From contig NZ_CAJFCI010000040.1 in assembly GCF_904061905.1 (NCBI RefSeq), forward strand, positions 1-46,735: 46,735 nt of DNA, read 5' to 3'. Below, in pieces: positions 7,058-16,683 of this stretch. Source of the DNA: Zestomonas carbonaria. GTDB lineage: Bacteria > Pseudomonadota > Gammaproteobacteria > Pseudomonadales > Pseudomonadaceae. The translations under genes were made by a program, and so were the position numbers. Position 1 is the stretch's first letter. Each line of letters opens with the position of its first letter. The notes under the pieces were generated by a model. That model was not told where the DNA came from. It searched no databases and saw only the letters and a program-made list of their open reading frames with translations.

Positions 7058-9139
7058 TCAGTGTTTGGCCATCGCCGAGCTGAGACCCAAGTAATCGAGC
7101 ATGATCTGCCCGGTTTCCACCAGGTAGGCGTCTTCTTCCGGCTTCAGCTTCTCATCCTCGACCGGCAGGGCGTCCTCGTCTTCCTTCTTGAGCTCCTTGA
7201 GCTGTTCCTCGCCCTTGGCCTTGCGCCGGGCGTTCTCCAAGGCCAGTTGCTTGGCTTCGATCTCAGCCTGCTGGGCGCGGCGCTTGGCCTCGTTGAGGCT
7301 GACGGTGGTCTCGTTCATCAGCTTCTGGCTCAGGGCCAGGCGGTTGCGGGTGAACACGAAGTCCGGGTTGTCGGCGACGCGGCTGTCGTGGCGAGCCTTC
7401 AGTTCGGCCAGGAAGGGCTTGAACGGGTTGCTCTCCGGCGTGACGACCGGACGGATGCTGTCCCAGGGCATGGCTTCGGGCAGGGCGCTCTCGCCGATTT
7501 CCTTGGTGTCGACCACCGCCGGGTACTCGATGTCGGGAATCACCCCCTGGTGCTGGGTGCTCTGGCCCGAAACGCGGTAGAACTTGGCCAGGGTCAGCTT
7601 CAGCTCGCCATGGTTGAGCGGCTGGATGGTCTGCACCGTGCCCTTGCCGAAGGTCTGGCCGCCGAGAACCAGGGCGCGGTGGTAGTCCTGCATGGCGCCG
7701 GCGAAGATTTCCGAGGCGGAAGCCGACAGGCGGTTGACCAGCACGGCCAGCGGGCCTTTGTAGTAGGCGCCGTTGCTCTCGTCGGCGAGCACGTCGACGC
7801 GGCCGTCGCTGTTGCGCACCAGCACGGTCGGGCCCTGGCCGATGAACAGGCCGGTCAGCTCGGTGGCTTCCTGCAGGGAGCCGCCGCCGTTGTTGCGCAG
7901 GTCGATGACGATGCCGTCGACCTTGTCCTTCTGCAACTCGCCGATCAGGCGTTTGACGTCGCGGGTGGTGCTCTTGTAGTTCGGGTCGCCGGAGCGGAAG
8001 GCCTTGAAGTCCAGGTAGAAGGCCGGGATCTCGATCACCCCTAGGGTGAAGGTCTGGCCTTCGTGGTCGAGCTTGAGCACCGATTTCTTCGCCGCCTGCT
8101 CTTCCAGCTTGACCGCTTCGCGGGTGATGGCCACCACCTTGCTGGTCTGGTCGTTGGGCGCGTTGCTGGCCGGGATCACTTCCAGGCGCACCATCGAGCC
8201 TTTGGGGCCGCGAATCAGCTTGACCACTTCGTCCAGGCGCCAGCCGATCACGTCGACCATCTCGCCGTTGCCCTGGGCCACGCCGATGATCTTGTCGGCC
8301 GGGGCGAGCTGCTTGCTCTTCTCTGCGGGCCCGGCGGGTACCAGGCGGACGATCTTCACGTAGTCGTTGTCGTTCTGGAGCACCGCGCCGATGCCTTCCA
8401 GCGACAGGCTCATGTTGATGTCGAAGTTTTCCGCGCTTTCCGGGGACAGGTAGTTGGTATGTGGGTCGTAGGACTGCGCGAAGGCGTTGATGTAGGTCTG
8501 GAAGATGTCCTCGCCGCGCGTCTGGCCCAGGCGCGAAAGCTGGTTCTTGTAGCGCTTGGTCAGTTGTTCCTGGATCGCCTTGTCGTCCTTGCCGGCGATC
8601 TTCAGGCGCAGCACCTCGTCCTTCAGGCGCTTGCGCCACAGGTCGTCGAGCTCTGCCGGGCTCTTGGCCCAGGCGGCTTTCTCCCTGTCGGTCTCCAGGG
8701 TTTCGTCCTGGCTGAAGTCGATCTTGTCGACGCCCTTGTCCAGTTCGGCCAGGACGAAGTCGAGACGCTGCTTGAAGCGGTCGAGATGGCGCTTGTAGAT
8801 AGTGAAACCGGGTTCCAGGTCGCCGCTCTTCAGCAGATCGTCGAACTTGGTCTTCCAGCGGTCGAACTCGGCGATGTCCGCCGCGGTGAAATAGCTGCGC
8901 GCCGGATCGAGCATCTTCAGGTAGCCGTCGTAGATGATCGCCGAGCGGGCGTCGTTCAGCGGCGGTTTGCTGTAATGATGGCGCTTGAGCAACTCCACCA
9001 CGTTGAGGCTGGCGATCACCTGCTCGCGGTCGGGCTGAAGGCTGTCCCACGGATTGCCGGCTTTGCTGCTGGCCAGGGCCGGCAGGGCGCTGAGGCCGAG
9101 GACGAGAGCTAGGGTGGTGCAGGGGAGGAAGCGCTTCAT
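7058..9139 (-). CDS. prc: Periplasmic tail-specific protease Prc (AlgO)
   Basis: The 693-residue protein starts with a Sec signal (MKRFLPCTTLALVLGLSALPALA). It has an N-terminal helical domain, a PDZ domain (about 235-330), an S41 protease core with the catalytic Ser region SASASEIFAGAM and Lys in FGKGTVQT, and a charged C-terminal helical domain. Prc cleaves proteins at nonpolar C termini in the periplasm. In P. aeruginosa the orthologue AlgO helps degrade truncated MucA and so affects alginate. The ATG at 9139 gives the clean signal peptide; an ATG 12 codons upstream (9175) is an alternative. It is a single-gene unit with its own terminator. Confidence 0.94.
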   Translation of the reverse strand: MKRFLPCTTLALVLGLSALPALASSKAGNPWDSLQPDREQVIASLNVVELLKRHHYSKPPLNDARSAIIYDGYLKMLDPARSYFTAADIAEFDRWKTKFDDLLKSGDLEPGFTIYKRHLDRFKQRLDFVLAELDKGVDKIDFSQDETLETDREKAAWAKSPAELDDLWRKRLKDEVLRLKIAGKDDKAIQEQLTKRYKNQLSRLGQTRGEDIFQTYINAFAQSYDPHTNYLSPESAENFDINMSLSLEGIGAVLQNDNDYVKIVRLVPAGPAEKSKQLAPADKIIGVAQGNGEMVDVIGWRLDEVVKLIRGPKGSMVRLEVIPASNAPNDQTSKVVAITREAVKLEEQAAKKSVLKLDHEGQTFTLGVIEIPAFYLDFKAFRSGDPNYKSTTRDVKRLIGELQKDKVDGIVIDLRNNGGGSLQEATELTGLFIGQGPTVLVRNSDGRVDVLADESNGAYYKGPLAVLVNRLSASASEIFAGAMQDYHRALVLGGQTFGKGTVQTIQPLNHGELKLTLAKFYRVSGQSTQHQGVIPDIEYPAVVDTKEIGESALPEAMPWDSIRPVVTPESNPFKPFLAELKARHDSRVADNPDFVFTRNRLALSQKLMNETTVSLNEAKRRAQQAEIEAKQLALENARRKAKGEEQLKELKKEDEDALPVEDEKLKPEEDAYLVETGQIMLDYLGLSSAMAKH

Positions 9140-9224
9140 GCTGCTGGTTCGACGTGGTGACAGTTGATAAAGCATATTAGGCCGTCTTTGCGTGCGGCGG
9201 TTCAATGGGAGCCCGTCGCGTAAT

Positions 9225-9250
9225 GAAAAAGCCCGGCCTTTGGCCGGACC
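9225..9250 (-). terminator. Minus-strand terminator-like hairpin upstream of prc
   Basis: The stem CCGGCC/GGCCGG (9233-9247) with a 3-base loop is followed on the minus strand by CTTTTTCATT. It sits between the divergent prc and quinone reductase genes. It may block antisense transcription coming out of the 9274 gene, or act within a prc leader if prc starts further upstream. Confidence 0.55.
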
Positions 9251-9273
9251 CGTGAAATCACTATGGAGGCAGC

Positions 9274-10236
9274 ATGAAGGCATTGCAAGGCGTCGAGGGG
9301 CGCGTGGAATGGGGTGAGTGGCCATCTCCGGTCTGCGATGTCGGCCAGGTACGCATCAAGGTGGCGGCCGCCGGGCTCAATCGGGCGGACCTGCTGCAAC
9401 GGGCGGGACTGTATCCGCCGCCGCCGGGGGCCAGCGAGATCCTTGGCCTGGAGTGCTCCGGGGTGATCAGCGAGGTCGGCGCCGGCAGCCCCTGGCGGGT
9501 CGGCGACCGGGTCTGCACCCTGCTGGCCGGCGGCGGCATGGCCGAGGAGGTGGTGGTCGACGCGCGGCACGTGCTGCCGGTGCCGGAGGGCCTGAGCCTG
9601 CAGGAAGCGGCGGCGCTGCCGGAAGTGTACGCCACCGCCTGGCTCAACCTGTTCCGCCTGGCCGCGCTGAAGCCGGGCGAGAAGGTGTTGCTGCACGCCG
9701 GCGCCAGTGGCGTGGGCTCGGCGGCGATCCAGTTGTGCAGGGCATTCGGCAATCCCTGCTGGGTCAGCGTCGGCTCGGCCGAGCGGCTGGCCTACTGCGA
9801 GGCGTTGGGGGCGCAGGGCGGGGCGATTCGTGGCGAGGACCTGGAAGGGTTGCGCGACTTCGGGCCGTTCGACGTGATCCTCGACCCCGTCGGCGGCAAC
9901 TACGCGGCGCTCAACCTGGAACTGCTGGCGCGCGACGGCCGCTGGGTGAACATCGGCCTGATGGGCGGACGCAAGGCGGAGCTGGACATGGGCCTGCTGC
10001 TCGGCAAGCGCCTGCAACTGATCGGCTCGACCCTGCGCTCCCGCGACGATGCGTTCAAGGCCGACTTGCTCGACGACCTGCGCCAGCAGGTGTGGCCGCT
10101 GTTCGCCGAAGGCCGCCTGTTGCCGCAACTGGAGCGCGGCTTTCCGGTCGAGGACGCCGAAGCGGCATTCGCCGAGCTGGCCGGTAACACGGTGGCGGGC
10201 AAGCTGGTGCTGGTGATCGACCCGGCGCTGGCGTGA
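9274..10236 (+). CDS. NAD(P)H quinone oxidoreductase, PIG3/zeta-crystallin type
   Basis: The 320-residue protein belongs to the zinc-free medium-chain dehydrogenase branch. Signatures are the N-terminal AAGLNRADLLQRAGLYPPPPG typical of the PIG3 subfamily, followed by EILGLECSGVI, LPEVYATAWLNLFRLA, and the Rossmann motif HAGASGVGSAAIQ near residue 146. The zinc-binding cysteines of alcohol dehydrogenases are absent. It should reduce quinones or related electrophiles with NADPH in the cytoplasm. The ATG at 9274 follows a GGAGGC ribosome site. It diverges from prc and seems monocistronic. Confidence 0.9.
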   Translation: MKALQGVEGRVEWGEWPSPVCDVGQVRIKVAAAGLNRADLLQRAGLYPPPPGASEILGLECSGVISEVGAGSPWRVGDRVCTLLAGGGMAEEVVVDARHVLPVPEGLSLQEAAALPEVYATAWLNLFRLAALKPGEKVLLHAGASGVGSAAIQLCRAFGNPCWVSVGSAERLAYCEALGAQGGAIRGEDLEGLRDFGPFDVILDPVGGNYAALNLELLARDGRWVNIGLMGGRKAELDMGLLLGKRLQLIGSTLRSRDDAFKADLLDDLRQQVWPLFAEGRLLPQLERGFPVEDAEAAFAELAGNTVAGKLVLVIDPALA

Positions 10237-10327
10237 TCCGGCCTCGTAGGGGGCACTGCTTGCCGGGAGCCTTGGTGCTGCCCTCGGGGCGGTGCGCGCG
10301 GCGCACCCTGCGATTGCCACGTTCCCT

Positions 10328-10374
10328 GTAGGAGCGGCCCATGGCCGCGAATCGCGGGCATGGCCCGCTCCTAC
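10328..10374. repeat. 47-bp REP element
   Basis: The outer arms GTAGGAGC and GCTCCTAC enclose two ATGGCC-type half palindromes around a central CGCGAATCGCG. The arrangement and length equal the element at 16684-16730. This is the common Pseudomonas REP form found between genes. A partial copy of another repeat core, GGTGCGCGCGGCGCACC, lies just upstream near 10292. Confidence 0.85.
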
Positions 10375-10393
10375 CGCATTCGGGGTGTGTGGC

Positions 10394-11047
10394 CTAGCGC
10401 CACTCCAGGATCGGCCAGCCGGCCTCTTCGGCGTGCCGGCGCAGTTGCGGGTCGGGATTGACCGCGTGAGGGCGGTCGACCAGGCGCAGGAGGGGCAGGT
10501 CGTTGTGGGAGTCGGAGTAGAAGCTGGCGCCGTCCAGGCTTTCCCCTTGCCCTTCCAGCCAGGCGCGCAAGCGGGTGATCTTGCCTTCGCGGTAGGTCAG
10601 CACGCCGAGGGTGTCGCCGCTGAAGCTACCGTGCCGTTCATCGAGCTCGATGGCCAGCACTTCGTCGATGCCCAGCCGCCCGGCGATGGCGCTGACCAGG
10701 AAGCGGGCGGAGGCGGAGATCACCAGGACGCGGTCGCCGGCGGCGCGATGGGCCGCGACACGGCGCATGGCGTCGCTGTGGATAAGCGGCTCGATGACGT
10801 CTTCGACGAACGGCCCCACTTCGTACTCGACTTCCTCGGCGGTGCGTCCGACCAACGGTGTCAGGGTGAAGGCCATGTAGTCCTCCATGGCCAGCTTGCC
10901 TTCGGCGTAGAGCTCCATCAGCTCGCTTTCGCGGGCCAGGAACGATTCGCCGTCGGCCCATTGCAGGTTGGCCATGTGCCGGCACCAGAGGCTGGCGCAG
11001 TCGCCGTCGATCAGGGTGTCGTCGAGATCGAAGATTGCCAGGGGCAT
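10394..11047 (-). CDS. HAD-family phosphatase (subfamily IB, PSPase-like)
   Basis: The 217-residue protein has the HAD motifs in order: DLDDTLIDGD at 7-16 (nucleophile Asp7, acid/base Asp9), VISAS near 112-116 (motif II), a Lys near KITR (motif III) and YSDSHNDLPLL near 180 (motif IV Asp pair). The all-helical cap follows motif I, as in phosphoserine phosphatase and related IB enzymes. The substrate is not clear from sequence; phosphoserine, phosphoethanolamine and histidinol phosphate are known in the subfamily. It lies 61 bases after apeB on the same strand and may be co-transcribed. Confidence 0.87.
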   Translation of the reverse strand: MPLAIFDLDDTLIDGDCASLWCRHMANLQWADGESFLARESELMELYAEGKLAMEDYMAFTLTPLVGRTAEEVEYEVGPFVEDVIEPLIHSDAMRRVAAHRAAGDRVLVISASARFLVSAIAGRLGIDEVLAIELDERHGSFSGDTLGVLTYREGKITRLRAWLEGQGESLDGASFYSDSHNDLPLLRLVDRPHAVNPDPQLRRHAEEAGWPILEWR

Positions 11048-11074
11048 GGAAGTTTTCCTTGGGATGCTCGTAGG

Positions 11075-11101
11075 GTGGAAAACCGCGAAGCGTTTTCCAC
11101 C
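11075..11101. repeat. Short hairpin repeat between apeB and the HAD gene
   Basis: GTGGAAAA and TTTTCCAC form the arms around CCGC-GAA-GCG. It resembles dispersed GTGGAAAA-type intergenic repeats seen in Pseudomonas. Without a T tract on the apeB strand it is at best a weak terminator. Confidence 0.5.
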
Positions 11102-11108
11102 AGCGGAT

Positions 11109-12401
11109 TCAGGGCAGGTCGTGGCTGGCGAAGAACGCCGTCAGCACCTTCACCAGGTGCGCCAGGTCCTGGCTGCCGGCCAGTTCGCGGATCGAGTGCA
11201 TGGCGAAGGTCGGCAGGCCGATGTCGACGGTGCGTACACCGAGCTGGCTGGCGGTGATCGGCCCGATGGTCGAGCCGCAGCCCATGTCGCTGCGCACCAC
11301 GAAGCTCTGCACCGGCACTTCGTTCTCCAGGCACAGGTGGCGGAAGAAGCCGGCGGTCTCGCTGTTGGTGGCGTAGCGCTGGTTGTTGTTGATCTTGATC
11401 ACCGGGCCGGCGTTGAGTTTCGGGCCGTGGTTGCCGTCGTGCTTGTCGGCGTAGTTGGGATGCACGCCGTGGGCGTTGTCGGCGGAGACCAGCAGGGATT
11501 TCTGGATGATTCGCGTGAAGCCGGCCTCGCCTTCCGGCAGCAGGCGGCGCAGTACCTGCTCCAGGAACGGACCGTCGGCGCCGCAGGCCGAGCAGGAGCC
11601 GACTTCCTCGTGGTCGGTGCAGACCAGTACGCAGCTTTCATCGCCCTCGGCGGCGAGCAGCGCCTGCAGGCCGGCATAGCAGGACAGCAGATTGTCCAGC
11701 CGCGCCCCGGCGATGAAGTCGCCGGTGAGGCCGACCAGCGCCGCGTCCTGGGTGTCGTAGAAGCTCAGCTCGTAGTCCAGCACCGCGTCGGCGTTGAAGC
11801 CGTGTTCGCGGGTCAGTTGCTCGGCGAGCAGGGCGCGGAAGTCGTAGGGCTCCTGGCCGGGGACCTGGGCGAGGATCGGCGGCAGCTCGTTCTGCGCATT
11901 GATCGGCCAGCCCTGGTTGGCCTCGCGGTTGAGGTGAATGGCCAAGTTGGGGATCACCGCGATGGGTTGCTGGAAGTCGATCAACTGGCTCTGCACCTTG
12001 CCGCTCTCGCGGAAGGTGACGCGCCCGGCCAGCGACAGGTCGCGGTCGAACCAGGGGGCCAGCAGCGCGCCGCCATAGACTTCCACACCCAGTTGCAGGA
12101 AGCCATGGCGTTGCAGTTCGGGATTCGGCTTGACCCGCAGGCAGGGGCTGTCGGTGTGCGCGCCGACCAGGCGCAGGCCGCCTTCCAGGGCCGGGCGCTT
12201 GCCGAGGCGCATGGCGATCAGCGAGGAGTCGTTGCGGGTGACGTAGTAGCGGCCGCCGGCTTCGGGTTGCCAGGCCTCGCGTTCGTCGAGGCGCTGGTAA
12301 CCGGCCGCTTCGAGGCGCTGGGCCAGGCTGGCGGTGGCGTGGAAGGGGGTGGGCGAGGCCTTCAGGAAGTCGATAAGGCCTTGGTTCAGATCGGCGGGCA
12401 T
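11109..12401 (-). CDS. apeB: M18 family aminopeptidase ApeB
   Basis: The 430-residue protein has the length and sequence of the Pseudomonas M18 aminopeptidase, a dodecameric cytoplasmic zinc enzyme that removes N-terminal, often acidic, residues. Metal-site motifs are visible: [10 protein letters not shown] (His/Asp), GARLDNLLS (bridging Asp), DHEEVGS (Glu pair) and FAMHSIREL (His). The frame is open 71 codons upstream, but the ATG at 12401 starts the family-typical [13 protein letters not shown] and follows a GGAG ribosome site. It is followed by the HAD gene on the same strand. Confidence 0.95.
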   Translation of the reverse strand: MPADLNQGLIDFLKASPTPFHATASLAQRLEAAGYQRLDEREAWQPEAGGRYYVTRNDSSLIAMRLGKRPALEGGLRLVGAHTDSPCLRVKPNPELQRHGFLQLGVEVYGGALLAPWFDRDLSLAGRVTFRESGKVQSQLIDFQQPIAVIPNLAIHLNREANQGWPINAQNELPPILAQVPGQEPYDFRALLAEQLTREHGFNADAVLDYELSFYDTQDAALVGLTGDFIAGARLDNLLSCYAGLQALLAAEGDESCVLVCTDHEEVGSCSACGADGPFLEQVLRRLLPEGEAGFTRIIQKSLLVSADNAHGVHPNYADKHDGNHGPKLNAGPVIKINNNQRYATNSETAGFFRHLCLENEVPVQSFVVRSDMGCGSTIGPITASQLGVRTVDIGLPTFAMHSIRELAGSQDLAHLVKVLTAFFASHDLP

Positions 12402-12430
12402 ACGGGACTCCAAGCAGCAATGGCCGGAGT

Positions 12431-13027
12431 TTACCGCATTGGCTGGTGCTTCAGCCCGTGTCGGGCCACTACTGCGAACAGGTGCCAGTGTTTCTGGCTG
12501 CCGACGGCCGTTTTGCCCTGCCATTCGTGCTCTTCGAACTGGAGCAGTTCCCAGCCCTGGAAGAGCTGTTCGACGTCGCCACGGGTGTGGATGGTCAGGT
12601 CGCGGTCGCGCCATTCGTCCCGGTCGCCGAAGAAGTGCCCGGCGAACAGCCCGCCCTGGCTCAGGGACCGGCCGATGCGCTGCCAGAGCCCCTCGAAGGC
12701 GTGGGGCGGGCAGAAGGGCAGGGCGAAGCTGCTGTTGATCAGTTGCGCGGTGGGTAGATGGATGTCTTCGAAGCGCGCGCAGACCGTCAGCAGGCGTTGC
12801 TCATCCTGGCCGGGCACCAGCGCGGACAGGGCCTCCAGCCCGGCCTGGGCGGAATCGACGGCCTGCACCCGCCAGCCCTGGCGCAGCAGTTCGAGGGTGT
12901 CGCGCCCCGCGCCGCAGCCTAGGTCGAGGGCCAGTCCGGGGGCGCCGCTCCAGCATTGCAGGGCGTGCAGCAGTGTCGGGTGGGCGGGAGCTCCGCGGGT
13001 GACTGCGTAGAAATCGGGCCTGTCCAT
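12431..13027 (-). CDS. Class I SAM-dependent methyltransferase (TehB/thiopurine-like)
   Basis: The 198-residue protein has motif [16 protein letters not shown] at about 34-48, then [14 protein letters not shown] (motif post-I acidic residue) and a motif resembling [19 protein letters not shown] for post-II. The small size and the [12 protein letters not shown] segment resemble TehB-type and thiopurine-type methyltransferases. The substrate is unknown. It sits between rluA and apeB, 14 bases after rluA, and is probably transcribed with rluA. Confidence 0.82.
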   Translation of the reverse strand: MDRPDFYAVTRGAPAHPTLLHALQCWSGAPGLALDLGCGAGRDTLELLRQGWRVQAVDSAQAGLEALSALVPGQDEQRLLTVCARFEDIHLPTAQLINSSFALPFCPPHAFEGLWQRIGRSLSQGGLFAGHFFGDRDEWRDRDLTIHTRGDVEQLFQGWELLQFEEHEWQGKTAVGSQKHWHLFAVVARHGLKHQPMR

Positions 13028-13040
13028 GGCGGTGATCCGT

Positions 13041-13676
13041 TCAGAAAGGTGCTGGGCACTCGAAACGCAAGCGTTCGCCGCTCTGCGGATGGGTGAAGGC
13101 CAGCATGCTGGCGTGCAGGCACAGCCGGTCGTGGGCGGCGAGGGCTTCGGGGTGGGCGTAGAGGCGGTCGCCGAGCAGCGGGTGGCCGATCGACAGCATG
13201 TGTACGCGCAACTGGTGCGAACGGCCGGTGATCGGCGTCAGCTCGACGCGACTGTAGTGGCCGCAGCGCTCCAGCACGCGCCAGAAGGTCTGCGCGTGGC
13301 GGCCGTGTTCGTGGCAGACCACGTGGCGCGGCTTGGTCGGCGGGTCGTAGCGCAGCGGCAGTTCGATGCGCCCGCTGTCCGCTTCCGGCTCGCCCCAGCA
13401 CAGCGCGGTGTAGGCCTTCTCGGTCTCGCGGTCGTGAAACTGGCGCGACAGCTCGCGATGGCTGTCGGCGTCGCGGGCCAGCAGGATCAGGCCGGAGGTT
13501 TCCCAGTCCAGGCGGTGGACGATGCGTGCCTCGGGGAAGCCGTTTTCCTGCAGGCGGGTGATCAGGCAGTCCTTGTTGTCGTCGGCGCGACCGGGCACCG
13601 AGAGCAGCAGGGTGGGCTTGTCGACCACCAGGATGGCGTCGTCCGCGTGGAGGATTTCGATATTGGAGAGCGGCAT
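13041..13676 (-). CDS. rluA: RluA-family pseudouridine synthase
   Basis: The 211-residue protein contains the RluA catalytic motif HRLDWETSGLILLA (catalytic Asp), the downstream GRSHQLRVHM arginine loop and GDRLYAHPEA. The length fits the short RluA branch, which lacks an S4 domain and modifies 23S rRNA and some tRNAs, rather than RluC/D. The ATG at 13676 starts MPLSNIEILHADD and follows a GGAA site; a start 16 codons upstream is possible but less likely. It is 55 bases after minE on the same strand and could be read through from the min operon. Confidence 0.9.
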   Translation of the reverse strand: MPLSNIEILHADDAILVVDKPTLLLSVPGRADDNKDCLITRLQENGFPEARIVHRLDWETSGLILLARDADSHRELSRQFHDRETEKAYTALCWGEPEADSGRIELPLRYDPPTKPRHVVCHEHGRHAQTFWRVLERCGHYSRVELTPITGRSHQLRVHMLSIGHPLLGDRLYAHPEALAAHDRLCLHASMLAFTHPQSGERLRFECPAPF

Positions 13677-13731
13677 GCGGGTTCCACAAATGAAAACGGC
13701 GGCCTGGGCCGCCGCTTCGCTCATGCCGGGA

Positions 13732-13986
13732 TCAACGATCCGGCAGGGTGACGTTGAGTTCGAGGATCGAACAGCTTCCCTGGTTTTCCAGGGCGACCTG
13801 TACCTGGTCGATGTCGATGTTGACGTACTTGCGGATCACCTCGACCAGCTCCTTCTGCAGGTCGGGCAGGTAGTCCGGCTTGCTGCGTTGGCCGCGCTCG
13901 TGAGCGACGATGATCTGCAGACGCTCTTTCGCGACCGAAGCGGAGGATTGCTTCTTGCGTTCACGAAAGAAGTCAAAAATATTCAT
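13732..13986 (-). CDS. minE: Cell division topological factor MinE
   Basis: The 84-residue protein has the normal MinE length. The N-terminal [12 protein letters not shown] is the membrane-targeting and MinC-displacing segment, followed by the MinD-binding stretch [14 protein letters not shown] and the C-terminal topological domain. It stimulates MinD ATPase and drives pole-to-pole oscillation, keeping MinCD away from midcell. The start overlaps the minD stop in ATGA, so translation is coupled. It is the last gene of minCDE. Confidence 0.97.
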   Translation of the reverse strand: MNIFDFFRERKKQSSASVAKERLQIIVAHERGQRSKPDYLPDLQKELVEVIRKYVNIDIDQVQVALENQGSCSILELNVTLPDR

Positions 13987-14798
13987 TCACGACCTCCGAA
14001 CAGGCGTTGCAAGAGTCCTTTCTTCTGCACATCGAGGAAGCGATGTGCCACTTCCTTGCCGAGAAGACGGTCGACGGCATCGCTGTACGCCTGGCCGGCG
14101 TCGCTTTGTTCGTCGAGGATCACCGGTACACCCTGGTTCGAGGCCTTGAGCACCGCCTGGGATTCCGGAATCACGCCGACCAGGCGGATGGCGAGGATTT
14201 CCTCGACGTCTTCCACGCCGAGCATTTCACCCTTGCTGACTCGCTCTGGATTGTAGCGGGTCAGCAGGAGATGTTCCTTGATCGGTTCTTCGCCGTTCTC
14301 GGCGCGCCGCGACTTGCTGGCCAGCAGGCCGAGCATGCGGTCGGAGTCGCGTACCGAGGAGACTTCCGGGTTGGTGACCACGATCGCCTCGTCGGCGAAG
14401 TACATGGCCAGGTGGGCGCCTTTCTCGATGCCCGCCGGCGAGTCGCAGACGATGTATTCGAAGTTCTCGCGCAGCTCGTTCATGACCTTTTCCACGCCTT
14501 CCGGGGTCAGCGCGTCCTTGTCACGGGTCTGGCTGGCTGCGAGGACGTAGAGGTTTTCCAGGCGTTTGTCCTTGATCAGGGCCTGGGTGAGGGTCGCTTC
14601 GCCGTTGATGACGTTGACGAAGTCGTACACCACGCGGCGTTCGCAGCCCATGATCAGGTCGAGGTTACGCAGACCGACGTCGAAGTCGACGATGACGGTC
14701 TTGTGCCCGCGCAGGGCGAGTCCGGTGCCGAGTGCGGCGCTGGTGGTGGTCTTGCCCACGCCACCCTTGCCGGAAGTGACTACGAGGATCTTGGCCAA
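13983..14798 (-). CDS. minD: Septum-site ATPase MinD
   Basis: The 271-residue ParA/MinD ATPase has the deviant Walker [10 protein letters not shown] at 10-18, switch [12 protein letters not shown], Walker B-like [14 protein letters not shown], and a C-terminal amphipathic membrane helix ([13 protein letters not shown]). It dimerises with ATP on the membrane and recruits MinC and then MinE. The start codon is TTG (14798), preceded by AGGGGTG at suitable spacing; the protein begins directly with the family-typical (M)[12 protein letters not shown], so this non-ATG start is well supported. Confidence 0.97.
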   Translation of the reverse strand: MAKILVVTSGKGGVGKTTTSAALGTGLALRGHKTVIVDFDVGLRNLDLIMGCERRVVYDFVNVINGEATLTQALIKDKRLENLYVLAASQTRDKDALTPEGVEKVMNELRENFEYIVCDSPAGIEKGAHLAMYFADEAIVVTNPEVSSVRDSDRMLGLLASKSRRAENGEEPIKEHLLLTRYNPERVSKGEMLGVEDVEEILAIRLVGVIPESQAVLKASNQGVPVILDEQSDAGQAYSDAVDRLLGKEVAHRFLDVQKKGLLQRLFGGRE

Positions 14799-14855
14799 GG
14801 TGATTCACCCCTATTGGAAGGATTTCTGGTCCTTGAAAATGTGCGGCAGTATCCG

Positions 14856-15596
14856 TTAAAGCCGGGTGATCTTCAACACGTCACCCGACAGGCTGACATG
14901 CACTGCGTCGCCCCAGGCCGGGTCGCGCCGAAGGTCCTCGGCGACCTTGTACTTGCCGGCGATGGAGAGCATCTCGGCGCCCATCTGCTGGCAGAAGATG
15001 CGTGCCTTGACGTTGCCCTTGACCCCGGCAAGGGCGCGCCCGCGCATCGGGCCGTACACATGGATGTTGCCATCGGCGAGAAGTTCCGCACCGGCGCTGA
15101 CTGGCGCCAGCACCACCAGGTCGCCGCCCGCCGCGTAGACCTGCATGCCGCCGCGCACTGGCGAGGTGATCACCTTGGTTGGCTTGATTTCCGGCTCCGC
15201 CGGTTTTTCCGCCTTGCGCCGCGCCTCGGCGCTTTCCGCCGGCTCGATCAGCCGTTCGCGCGCTCCGGAAGAGGGCAGCACGGCGAGGTCCTGGGCGGCG
15301 GCCAGGGCGATGTGCGCCTCGCGCTCGGAGCGGATGGCCATGATGCGCAGGCCGTGGCGCTTGCAGACGGCCTGCAGCTTGGCGAGATCGAGTTCTCCGC
15401 TGTCTTCCGGCAGTTTGTCGAGGGCCAGCACCAGCGGGACGTTGCTGAAGAAGTTGGGGGCTTCGGCCACCTTCGCCTGCAATTGCGAGTCGAGGCGGGC
15501 GAGGTCGTTGTGGGTGAGTTCCAGCACGGTGATGGCGAGCATGCTGCCCTTGAGCTGGAACACGGGGGATTGGTCGAGTAGGTCGGCTTGGCTCAT
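14856..15596 (-). CDS. minC: Septum-site inhibitor MinC
   Basis: The 246-residue protein has an N-terminal FtsZ-antagonising domain (about 1-105), a linker rich in Ala, Glu and Lys (about 110-140), and a C-terminal beta-helix dimerisation domain with [34 protein letters not shown] and [17 protein letters not shown], the conserved MinD-binding face. It blocks FtsZ rings away from midcell. It is the first gene of minCDE; minD starts 57 bases later. The promoter must lie between 15597 and 15719, shared with the divergent htrB gene. Confidence 0.96.
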   Translation of the reverse strand: MSQADLLDQSPVFQLKGSMLAITVLELTHNDLARLDSQLQAKVAEAPNFFSNVPLVLALDKLPEDSGELDLAKLQAVCKRHGLRIMAIRSEREAHIALAAAQDLAVLPSSGARERLIEPAESAEARRKAEKPAEPEIKPTKVITSPVRGGMQVYAAGGDLVVLAPVSAGAELLADGNIHVYGPMRGRALAGVKGNVKARIFCQQMGAEMLSIAGKYKVAEDLRRDPAWGDAVHVSLSGDVLKITRL

Positions 15597-15719
15597 TGTG
15601 CCTGAGGGGCCTGTGGTGAGGTCTGGAGTAGCGGGGACTTATAGCGAGAACCGGCATGGGGCCGCAAGCCGCGCTCGGCGTGTAGAATGCCCGGCCGTGT
15701 CCTTTGTCCGGAAGCTCCG

Positions 15720-16655
15720 ATGGATCGTCCGCGTTTTCGTGCCTATTTCCTGCATCCGCGTTTCTGGCCGTTGTGGCTGGGGATCGGTCTGCTCTGGCTG
15801 GTCGCCCAGTTGCCCTATCCCGCGTTGCTGCGGATGGGCCGGGTGCTCGGCGCCCTGATGTACAGCCTGGCGGTGTCGCGCCGGCAGATCGCAGCGCGCA
15901 ACCTGGAGCTGTGCTTTCCCGAATTGCCGAAGGCGGAGCGCAAGCGCCTGCTCAAGGAGAACTTCGCCTCCACCGGCATCGCCTTCTTCGAGATGGCGAT
16001 CAGTTGGTGGTGGCCGAAGAAGCGCCTGCGCAAGCTGGCCCATATCGAGGGGCTGGAGCACCTCAAGCGGGCCCAGGCCGAAGAGCAGGGGGTGATCCTC
16101 ATGGCCGTGCACTTCACCACCCTGGAGATCGGCGCGGCGTTGCTCGGCCAGCAGCACACCATCGACGGCATGTACCGCGAGCACGACAACCCCGTATTCG
16201 ATTATTTGCAGCGCAATGGCCGCGAACGCCACAACCTGGACGCCACGGCGGTGGAACGCGAGGACGTGCGCGGCATGCTCAAGCTGCTGCGTGCCGGCCG
16301 CGCCATCTGGTACGCGCCGGACCAGGACTACGGCCGCAAGCAGAGCCTGTTCGTGCCGCTGTTCGGCATCCAGGCGGCGACGGTGACCGCCACCACCAAG
16401 TTCGCCCGCCTGGGCCGCGCACTGGTGCTGCCGTTCACCCAGATGCGCCTGGCCGACGGCTCGGGCTATCGCCTGGTGGTCCACCCGCCGCTGGAGGATT
16501 TCCCTGGCGAGAGCGAAGAGGCGGATTGCCTGCGCATCAACCAGTGGGTGGAAAGCGTCATCCGCGAATGCCCCGAGCAGTACCTGTGGGCGCACCGGCG
16601 CTTCAAGACGCGTCCCGAGGGGGAGCCGAAGCTTTATCGCAAGCGAGGAGCCTGA
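15720..16655 (+). CDS. htrB: Lipid A biosynthesis lauroyl acyltransferase (HtrB/LpxL family)
   Basis: The 311-residue inner-membrane protein has an N-terminal hydrophobic anchor (about 10-35) and the family catalytic HX4E in VHFTTLEIG (near 131-136). RNLELCFPEL, MYREHDNPVFD and WYAPDQDYG are further conserved blocks. It transfers a secondary acyl chain from acyl-ACP to lipid A. The ATG at 15720 gives MDRPRFRAYFLHPRFW; an ATG 11 codons upstream is less likely. It diverges from minC. Pseudomonas has two or more HtrB paralogues with different site preference; which one this is cannot be fixed here. Confidence 0.92.
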   Translation: MDRPRFRAYFLHPRFWPLWLGIGLLWLVAQLPYPALLRMGRVLGALMYSLAVSRRQIAARNLELCFPELPKAERKRLLKENFASTGIAFFEMAISWWWPKKRLRKLAHIEGLEHLKRAQAEEQGVILMAVHFTTLEIGAALLGQQHTIDGMYREHDNPVFDYLQRNGRERHNLDATAVEREDVRGMLKLLRAGRAIWYAPDQDYGRKQSLFVPLFGIQAATVTATTKFARLGRALVLPFTQMRLADGSGYRLVVHPPLEDFPGESEEADCLRINQWVESVIRECPEQYLWAHRRFKTRPEGEPKLYRKRGA

Positions 16656-16683
16656 CGCAGGGGTTGCGCGGTGCATCCCAAGC

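Noticed and set aside
9139..9325. Longer prc start at 9325
   Set aside because: It adds a non-signal-like, Arg/Pro-rich leader across the intergenic hairpin; the ATG at 9139 gives a clean Sec signal.
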